This document shows positions 52,443-61,938 of a stretch of DNA of 64,000 bases, piece by piece. Made by a program: the position numbers and the translations under genes. The notes beneath the pieces are model-generated. The model was not told where the DNA came from, did not search any database, and worked only from the letters and a program-made list of their open reading frames with translations. Source of the DNA: Hippasteria phrygiana (taxonomy: Eukaryota > Echinodermata > Asteroidea > Valvatida > Goniasteridae); the NCBI GenBank assembly GCA_037893225.1, contig JAZGUH010001247.1, positions 1 to 64,000 of the forward strand, given 5' to 3'. Each line of letters opens with the position of its first letter. Position 1 is the stretch's first letter.

Positions 52443-54294
52443 AGCGCCAGATCTAAGCTATCCATACATGTCAAAATTACTGAATTTGGTTGATATTTCA
52501 TGCAATTATGAATGAGTAAAGCAAGTCATACCCCAGGGAATTTGACAGGCATGGAGCAATAAATAGAAGGTAATATGCACACAGATGTTGGCCGGAAAGA
52601 AAATAAACATTGCGAGCTTTGAATTTTCTCCACAAGTTTTAACTCTAAGAAGCCGCCGATAATTGCAACATGTAGCGCCAGATCTAAGCTATCCATACAT
52701 GTCAAAATGACTGAATTTGGTTGATATTTCATGCAATTATGAATGAGTAAAGCAAGTCATACCCCAGGGAATTTGACAGGCATGGAGCAATAAATAGAAG
52801 GTAATATGCACACAGATGTTGGCCGGAAAGAAAATAAACATTGCGAGGTTTGAATTTTCTCCACGAGTTTTAACTCTAAGAAGCCGCCGATAATTGCAAC
52901 ATGTAGCGCCAGATCTAAGCTATCCATACATGTCAAAATTACTGAATTTGGTTGATATTTCATGCAATTATGAATGAGTAAAGCAAGTCCATACCCCAGG
53001 GAATTTGATATGCATGGAGCAATAAATAGACGGTAACATGTACACAGATGTTGGCCGGAAAGAAAATAAACATTGCGAGGTTTGAATTTTCTCCACAAGT
53101 GTTAACTCTAAGAAGCCGCCGATAATTGCAACATGTTGCGCCAGATCTAAGCTATCCATACATGTCAAAATTACTGAATTTGGTTGATATTTCATGCAAT
53201 TATGAATGAGTAAAGCAAGTCCATACCCCAGGGAATTTGACAGGCATGGAGCAATAAATAAAAGGTAATCTGCACACAGATGGTGGCCGGGAAGAAAATA
53301 AACATTGCGAGGTTTGAATTTTCTCCACAAGTGTTAACTCTAAGAAGCCGCCGATAATTGCAACATGTAGCGCCAGATCTAAGCTATCCATACATGTCAA
53401 AATTACTGAATTTGGTTGATATTTCATGCAATTATGAATGAGTAAAGCAAGTCATACCCCAGGGAATTTGACAGGCATGGAGCAATAAATAGAAGGTAAT
53501 ATGCACACAGATGTTGGCCGGAAAGAAAATAAACATTGCGAGGTTTGAATTTTCTCCACAAGTTTTAACTCTAAGAAGCCGCCGATAATTGCAACATGTA
53601 GCGCCAGATCTAAGCTATCCATACATGTCAAAATGACTGAATTTGGTTGATATTTCATGCAATTATGAATGAGTAAAGCAAGTCATACCCCAGGGAATTT
53701 GACAGGCATGGAGCAATAAATAGAAGGTAATATGCACACAGATGTTGGCCGGAAAGAAAATAAACATTGCGAGGTTTGAATTTTCTCCACGAGTTTTAAC
53801 TCTAAGAAGCCGCCGATAATTGCAACATGTAGCGCCAGATCTAAGCTATCCATACATGTCAAAATTACTGAATTTGGTTGATATTTCATGCAATTATGAA
53901 TGAGTAAAGCAAGTCCATACCCCAGGGAATTTGATATGCATGGAGCAATAAATAGACGGTAACATGTACACAGATGTTGGCCGGAAAGAAAATAAACATT
54001 GCGAGGTTTGAATTTTCTCCACAAGTGTTAACTCTAAGAAGCCGCCGATAATTGCAACATGTTGCGCCAGATCTAAGCTATCCATACATGTCAAAATTAC
54101 TGAATTTGGTTGATATTTCATGCAATTATGAATGAGTAAAGCAAGTCCATACCCCAGGGAATTTGACAGGCATGGAGCAATAAATAAAAGGTAATCTGCA
54201 CACAGATGGTGGCCGGGAAGAAAATAAACATTGCGAGGTTTGAATTTTCTCCACAAGTGTTAACTCTAAGAAGCCGCCGATAATTGCAACATGT
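52443..54294. repeat. Q units, run of two (2 x 926 bp)
   Basis: Units start at 52443 and 53369, both in the G107 form. The first copy carries a private G to C change in GCGAGGTTT (GCGAGCTTT near 52616). Confidence 0.85.
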
Positions 54295-54989
54295 AGCGCC
54301 AGATCTAAGCTATCCATACATGTCAAAATTACTGAATTTGGTTGATATTTCATGCAATTATGAATGAGTAAAGCAAGTCATACCCCAGGGAATTTGACAG
54401 GCATGGAGCAATAAATAGAAGGTAATATGCACACAGATGTTGGCCGGAAAGAAAATAAACATTGCGAGGTTTGAATTTTCTCCACAAGTTTTAACTCTAA
54501 GAAGCCGCCGATAATTGCAACATGTAGCGCCAGATCTAAGCTATCCATACATGTCAAAATGACTGAATTTGGTTGATATTTCATGCAATTATGAATGAGT
54601 AAAGCAAGTCCATACCCCAGGGAATTTGATATGCATGGAGCAATAAATAGACGGTAACATGTACACAGATGTTGGCCGGAAAGAAAATAAACATTGCGAG
54701 GTTTGAATTTTCTCCACAAGTGTTAACTCTAAGAAGCCGCCGATAATTGCAACATGTTGCGCCAGATCTAAGCTATCCATACATGTCAAAATTACTGAAT
54801 TTGGTTGATATTTCATGCAATTATGAATGAGTAAAGCAAGTCCATACCCCAGGGAATTTGACATGCATGGAGCAATAAATAAAAGGTAATCTGCACACAG
54901 ATGGTGGCCGGGAAGAAAATAAACATTGCGAGGTTTGAATTTTCTCCACAAGTGTTAACTCTAAGAAGCCGCCGATAATTGCAACATGT
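54295..54989. repeat. Three-monomer Q derivative (695 bp)
   Basis: The order is S-a-t, then L-Y-b-g with G36 (54526), then L-T-c-g beginning TTGCGCC (54758). G36 normally marks the second Q copy and here sits on the Y-class copy. The second copy has therefore been removed by a join within the monomer between position 36 and the Y-class bases at 105-107. A second such unit is at 55917-56611. Confidence 0.82.
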
Positions 54990-57305
54990 AGCGCCAGATC
55001 TAAGCTATCCATACATGTCAAAATTACTGAATTTGGTTGATATTTCATGCAATTATGAATGAGTAAAGCAAGTCATACCCCAGGGAATTTGACAGGCATG
55101 GAGCAATAAATAGAAGGTAATATGCACACAGATGTTGGCCGGAAAGAAAATAAACATTGCGAGGTTTGAATTTTCTCCACAAGTTTTAACTCTAAGAAGC
55201 CGCCGATAATTGCAACATGTAGCGCCAGATCTAAGCTATCCATACATGTCAAAATTACTGAATTTGGTTGATATTTCATGCAATTATGAATGAGTAAAGC
55301 AAGTCCATACCCCAGGGAATTTGACATGCATGGAGCAATAAATAAAAGGTAATCTGCACACAGATGGTGGCCGGGAAGAAAATAAACATTGCGAGGTTTG
55401 AATTTTCTCCACAAGTTTTAACTCTAAGAAGCCGCCGATAATTGCAACATGTAGCGCCAGATCTAAGCTATCCATACATGTCAAAATTACTGAATTTGGT
55501 TGATATTTCATGCAATTATGAATGAGTAAAGCAAGTCCATACCCCAGGGAATTTGACATGCATGGAGCAATAAATAGACGGTAACATGTACACAGATGTT
55601 GGCCGGAAAGAAAATAAACATTGTGAGGTTTGAATTTTCTCCACAAGTTTTAACTCTAAGAAGCCGCCGATAATTGCAACATGTAGCGCCAGATCTAAGC
55701 TATCCATACATGTCAAAATTACTGAATTTGGTTGATATTTCATGCAATTATGAATGAGTAAAGCAAGTCCATACCCCAGGGAATTTGACAGGCATGGAGC
55801 AATAAATAAAAGGTAATCTGCACACAGATGGTGGCCGGGAAGAAAATAAACATTGCGAGGTTTGAATTTTCTCCACAAGTGTTAACTCTAAGAAGCCGCC
55901 GATAATTGCAACATGTAGCGCCAGATCTAAGCTATCCATACATGTCAAAATTACTGAATTTGGTTGATATTTCATGCAATTATGAATGAGTAAAGCAAGT
56001 CATACCCCAGGGAATTTGACAGTCATGGAGCAATAAATAGAAGGTAATATGCACACAGATGTTGGCCGGAAAGAAAATAAACATTGTGAGGTTTGAATTT
56101 TCTCCACAAGTTTTAACTCTAAGAAGCCGCCGATAATTGCAACATGTAGCGCCAGATCTAAGCTATCCATACATGTCAAAATGACTGAATTTGGTTGATA
56201 TTTCATGCAATTATGAATGAGTAAAGCAAGTCCATACCCCAGGGAATTTGATATGCATGGAGCAATAAATAGACGGTAACATGTACACAGATGTTGGCCG
56301 GAAAGAAAATAAACATTGCGAGGTTTGAATTTTCTCCACAAGTGTTAACTCTAAGAAGCCGCCGATAATTGCAACATGTTGCGCCAGATCTAAGCTATCC
56401 ATACATGTCAAAATTACTGAATTTGGTTGATATTTCATGCAATTATGAATGAGTAAAGCAAGTCCATACCCCAGGGAATTTGACATGCATGGAGCAATAA
56501 ATAAAAGGTAATCTGCACACAGATGGTGGCCGGGAAGAAAATAAACATTGCGAGGTTTGAATTTTCTCCACAAGTGTTAACTCTAAGAAGCCGCCGATAA
56601 TTGCAACATGTAGCGCCAGATCTAAGCTATCCATACATGTCAAAATTACTGAATTTGGTTGATATTTCATGCAATTATGAATGAGTAAAGCAAGTCATAC
56701 CCCAGGGAATTTGACAGGCATGGAGCAATAAATAGAAGGTAATATGCACACAGATGTTGGCCGGAAAGAAAATAAACATTGCGAGGTTTGAATTTTCTCC
56801 ACAAGTTTTAACTCTAAGAAGCCGCCGATAATTGCAACATGTAGCGCCAGATCTAAGCTATCCATACATGTCAAAATTACTGAATTTGGTTGATATTTCA
56901 TGCAATTATGAATGAGTAAAGCAAGTCCATACCCCAGGGAATTTGACAGGCATGGAGCAATAAATAAAAGGTAATCTGCACACAGATGGTGGCCGGGAAG
57001 AAAATAAACATTGCGAGGTTTGAATTTTCTCCACAAGTGTTAACTCTAAGAAGCCGCCGATAATTGCAACATGTAGCGCCAGATCTAAGCTATCCATACA
57101 TGTCAAAATTACTGAATTTGGTTGATATTTCATGCAATTATGAATGAGTAAAGCAAGTCATACCCCAGGGAATTTGACAGGCATGGAGCAATAAATAGAA
57201 GGTAATATGCACACAGATGTTGGCCGGAAAGAAAATAAACATTGCGAGGTTTGAATTTTCTCCACAAGTTTTAACTCTAAGAAGCCGCCGATAATTGCAA
57301 CATGT
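54990..57305. repeat. Mosaic of P-like, shortened Q and a/c pairs
   Basis: Copies are S-a-t (54990), L-T-c-t (55221), L-T-b-t with C172 to T (55453), L-G-c-g (55685), S-a-t with G108 to T and C172 to T (55917), L-Y-b-g with G36 (56148), L-T-c-g beginning TTGCGCC (56380), S-a-t, L-G-c-g (56843) and S-a-t (57075). The stretch ends where a related series starts again at 57306. Confidence 0.8.
55453..56230. repeat. Left partner of the 2,316-bp-offset duplication
   Basis: Three private bases, C172 to T at 55624, G108 to T at 56023 and C172 to T at 56087, recur at the same spacing at 57940, 58339 and 58403. The flanks differ, so the shared core is about 0.8 kb. The exact ends cannot be fixed, because the sequence between markers is the same in all copies. 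Confidence 0.8.
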
Positions 57306-58232
57306 AGCGCCAGATCTAAGCTATCCATACATGTCAAAATGACTGAATTTGGTTGATATTTCATGCAATTATGAATGAGTAAAGCAAGTCATACCCCAGG
57401 GAATTTGACAGGCATGGAGCAATAAATAGAAGGTAATATGCACACAGATGTTGGCCGGAAAGAAAATAAACATTGCGAGGTTTGAATTTTCTCCACAAGT
57501 TTTAACTCTAAGAAGCCGCCGATAATTGCAACATGTAGCGCCAGATCTAAGCTATCCATACATGTCAAAATTACTGAATTTGGTTGATATTTCATGCAAT
57601 TATGAATGAGTAAAGCAAGTCCATACCCCAGGGAATTTGACATGCATGGAGCAATAAATAAAAGGTAATCTGCACACAGATGGTGGCCGGGAAGAAAATA
57701 AACATTGCGAGGTTTGAATTTTCTCCACAAGTGTTAACTCTAAGAAGCCGCCGATAATTGCAACATGTAGCGCCAGATCTAAGCTATCCATACATGTCAA
57801 AATTACTGAATTTGGTTGATATTTCATGCAATTATGAATGAGTAAAGCAAGTCCATACCCCAGGGAATTTGACATGCATGGAGCAATAAATAGACGGTAA
57901 CATGTACACAGATGTTGGCCGGAAAGAAAATAAACATTGTGAGGTTTGAATTTTCTCCACAAGTTTTAACTCTAAGAAGCCGCCGATAATTGCAACATGT
58001 AGCGCCAGATCTAAGCTATCCATACATGTCAAAATTACTGAATTTGGTTGATATTTCATGCAATTATGAATGAGTAAAGCAAGTCCATACCCCAGGGAAT
58101 TTGACAGGCATGGAGCAATAAATAAAAGGTAATCTGCACACAGATGGTGGCCGGGAAGAAAATAAACATTGCGAGGTTTGAATTTTCTCCACAAGTGTTA
58201 ACTCTAAGAAGCCGCCGATAATTGCAACATGT
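57306..58232. repeat. P-like four-monomer run (927 bp)
   Basis: The order is S-a-t with G36 (57306), L-T-c-g (57537), L-T-b-t with C172 to T (57769) and L-G-c-g (58001). It parallels 54990-55916 but differs at position 36 of the first copy and at position 197 of the second. Confidence 0.8.
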
Positions 58233-58546
58233 AGCGCCAGATCTAAGCTATCCATACATGTCAAAATTACTGAATTTGGTTGATATTTCATGCAATTATG
58301 AATGAGTAAAGCAAGTCATACCCCAGGGAATTTGACAGTCATGGAGCAATAAATAGAAGGTAATATGCACACAGATGTTGGCCGGAAAGAAAATAAACAT
58401 TGTGAGGTTTGAATTTTCTCCACAAGTTTTAACTCTAAGAAGCCGCCGATAATTGCAACATGTAGCGCCAGATCTAAGCTATCCATACATGTCAAAATGA
58501 CTGAATTTGGTTGATATTTCATGCAATTATGAATGAGTAAAGCAAG
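57769..58546. repeat. Right partner of the 2,316-bp-offset duplication
   Basis: It carries C172 to T at 57940, G108 to T at 58339 and C172 to T at 58403, each 2,316 bp from its partner. After the G36 marker of the next copy the two partners diverge: S-a-r here, L-Y-b on the left. Confidence 0.8.
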
Positions 58547-59158
58547 TCATACCCCAGGGAATTTGACAGGCATGGAGCAATAAATAGAAGGTAATATGCA
58601 CACAGATGTTGGCCGGAAAGAAAATAAACATTGCGAGGTTTGAATTTTCTCCACGAGTTTTAACTCTAAGAAGCCGCCGATAATTGCAACATGTAGCGCC
58701 AGATCTAAGCTATCCATACATGTCAAAATTACTGAATTTGGTTGATATTTCATGCAATTATGAATGAGTAAAGCAAGTCCATACCCCAGGGAATTTGATA
58801 TGCATGGAGCAATAAATAGACGGTAACATGTACACAGATGTTGGCCGGAAAGAAAATAAACATTGCGAGGTTTGAATTTTCTCCACAAGTGTTAACTCTA
58901 AGAAGCCGCCGATAATTGCAACATGTTGCGCCAGATCTAAGCTATCCATACATGTCAAAATTACTGAATTTGGTTGATATTTCATGCAATTATGAATGAG
59001 TAAAGCAAGTCCATACCCCAGGGAATTTGACATGCATGGAGCAATAAATAAAAGGTAATCTGCACACAGATGGTGGCCGGGAAGAAAATAAACATTGCGA
59101 GGTTTGAATTTTCTCCACAAGTGTTAACTCTAAGAAGCCGCCGATAATTGCAACATGT
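58233..59158. repeat. Q unit, last complete copy (926 bp)
   Basis: The order is S-a-t with G108 to T and C172 to T (58233), S-a-r with G36 (58464), L-Y-b-g (58695) and L-T-c-g beginning TTGCGCC (58927). It is followed by an S-a-t/L-G-c-g pair (59159-59621) that leads into the 10-monomer unit. Confidence 0.83.
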
Positions 59159-59621
59159 AGCGCCAGATCTAAGCTATCCATACATGTCAAAATTACTGAA
59201 TTTGGTTGATATTTCATGCAATTATGAATGAGTAAAGCAAGTCATACCCCAGGGAATTTGACAGGCATGGAGCAATAAATAGAAGGTAATATGCACACAG
59301 ATGTTGGCCGGAAAGAAAATAAACATTGCGAGGTTTGAATTTTCTCCACAAGTTTTAACTCTAAGAAGCCGCCGATAATTGCAACATGTAGCGCCAGATC
59401 TAAGCTATCCATACATGTCAAAATTACTGAATTTGGTTGATATTTCATGCAATTATGAATGAGTAAAGCAAGTCCATACCCCAGGGAATTTGACAGGCAT
59501 GGAGCAATAAATAAAAGGTAATCTGCACACAGATGGTGGCCGGGAAGAAAATAAACATTGCGAGGTTTGAATTTTCTCCACAAGTGTTAACTCTAAGAAG
59601 CCGCCGATAATTGCAACATGT

Positions 59622-61938
59622 AGCGCCAGATCTAAGCTATCCATACATGTCAAAATTACTGAATTTGGTTGATATTTCATGCAATTATGAATGAGTAAAG
59701 CAAGTCATACCCCAGGGAATTTGACAGGCATGGAGCAATAAATAGAAGGTAATATGCACACAGATGTTGGCCGGAAAGAAAATAAACATTGCGAGGTTTG
59801 AATTTTCTCCACAAGTTTTAACTCTAAGAAGCCGCCGATAATTGCAACATGTAGCGCCAGATCTAAGCTATCCATACATGTCAAAATGACTGAATTTGGT
59901 TGATATTTCATGCAATTATGAATGAGTAAAGCAAGTCATACCCCAGGGAATTTGACAGGCATGGAGCAATAAATAGAAGGTAATATGCACACAGATGTTG
60001 GCCGGAAAGAAAATAAACATTGCGAGGTTTGAATTTTCTCCACAAGTTTTAACTCTAAGAAGCCGCCGATAATTGCAACATGTAGCGCCAGATCTAAGCT
60101 ATCCATACATGTCAAAATTACTGAATTTGGTTGATATTTCATGCAATTATGAATGAGTAAAGCAAGTCCATACCCCAGGGAATTTGACATGCATGGAGCA
60201 ATAAATAGACGGTAACATGTACACAGATGTTGGCCGGAAAGAAAATAAACATTGCGAGGTTTGAATTTTCTCCACAAGTTTTAACTCTAAGAAGCCGCCG
60301 ATAATTGCAACATGTAGCGCCAGATCTAAGCTATCCATACATGTCAAAATTACTGAATTTGGTTGATATTTCATGCAATTATGAATGAGTAAAGCAAGTC
60401 CATACCCCAGGGAATTTGACATGCATGGAGCAATAAATAGACGGTAACATGTACACAGATGTTGGCCGGAAAGAAAATAAACATTGCGAGGTTTGAATTT
60501 TCTCCACAAGTGTTAACTCTAAGAAGCCGCCGATAATTGCAACATGTAGCGCCAGATCTAAGCTATCCATACATGTCAAAATTACTGAATTTGGTTGATA
60601 TTTCATGCAATTATGAATGAGTAAAGCAAGTCCATACCCCAGGGAATTTGACATGCATGGAGCAATAAATAGACGGTAACATGTACACAGATGTTGGCCG
60701 GAAAGAAAATAAACATTGCGAGGTTTGAATTTTCTCCACAAGTTTTAACTCTAAGAAGCCGCCGATAATTGCAACATGTAGCGCCAGATCTAAGCTATCC
60801 ATACATGTCAAAATTACTGAATTTGGTTGATATTTCATGCAATTATGAATGAGTAAAGCAAGTCCATACCCCAGGGAATTTGACATGCATGGAGCAATAA
60901 ATAAAAGGTAATCTGCACACAGATGTTGGCCGGAAAGAAAATAAACATTGCGAGGTTTGAATTTTCTCCACAAGTTTTAACTCTAAGAAGCCGCCGATAA
61001 TTGCAACATGTAGCGCCAGATCTAAGCTATCCATACATGTCAAAATTACTGAATTTGGTTGATATTTCATGCAATTATGAATGAGTAAAGCAAGTCCATA
61101 CCCCAGGGAATTTGACATGCATGGAGCAATAAATAGACGGTAACATGTACACAGATGTTGGCCGGAAAGAAAATTAACATTGCGAGGTTTGAATTTTCTC
61201 CACAAGTGTTAACTCTAAGAAGCCGCCGATAATTGCAACATGTAGCGCCAGATCTAAGCTATCCATACATGTCAAAATTACTGAATTTGGTTGATATTTC
61301 ATGCAATTATGAATGAGTAAAGCAAGTCCATACCCCAGGGAATTTGACATGCATGGAGCAATAAATAAAAGGTAATCTGCACACAGATGGTGGCCGGGAA
61401 GAAAATAAACATTGCGAGGTTTGAATTTTCTCCACAAGTGTTAACTCTAAGAAGCCGCCGATAATTGCAACATGTAGCGCCAGATCTAAGCTATCCATAC
61501 ATGTCAAAATTACTGAATTTGGTTGATATTTCATGCAATTATGAATGAGTAAAGCAAGTCATACCCCAGGGAATTTGACAGGCATGGAGCAATAAATAGA
61601 AGGTAATATGCACACAGATGTTGGCCGGAAAGAAAATAAACATTGCGAGGTTTGAATTTTCTCCACAAGTTTTAACTCTAAGAAGCCGCCGATAATTGCA
61701 ACATGTAGCGCCAGATCTAAGCTATCCATACATGTCAAAATTACTGAATTTGGTTGATATTTCATGCAATTATGAATGAGTAAAGCAAGTCCATACCCCA
61801 GGGAATTTGACAGGCATGGAGCAATAAATAAAAGGTAATCTGCACACAGATGGTGGCCGGGAAGAAAATAAACATTGCGAGGTTTGAATTTTCTCCACAA
61901 GTGTTAACTCTAAGAAGCCGCCGATAATTGCAACATGT
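59622..61938. repeat. 10-monomer higher-order unit, right-hand copy (2,317 bp)
   Basis: It has the same order as 26268-28584, 32754-35070 and 38778-41094, with normal A159 in the c-type copy near 61400. It shows that the 10-monomer unit occurs on both sides of the Q/P domain. Confidence 0.85.
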
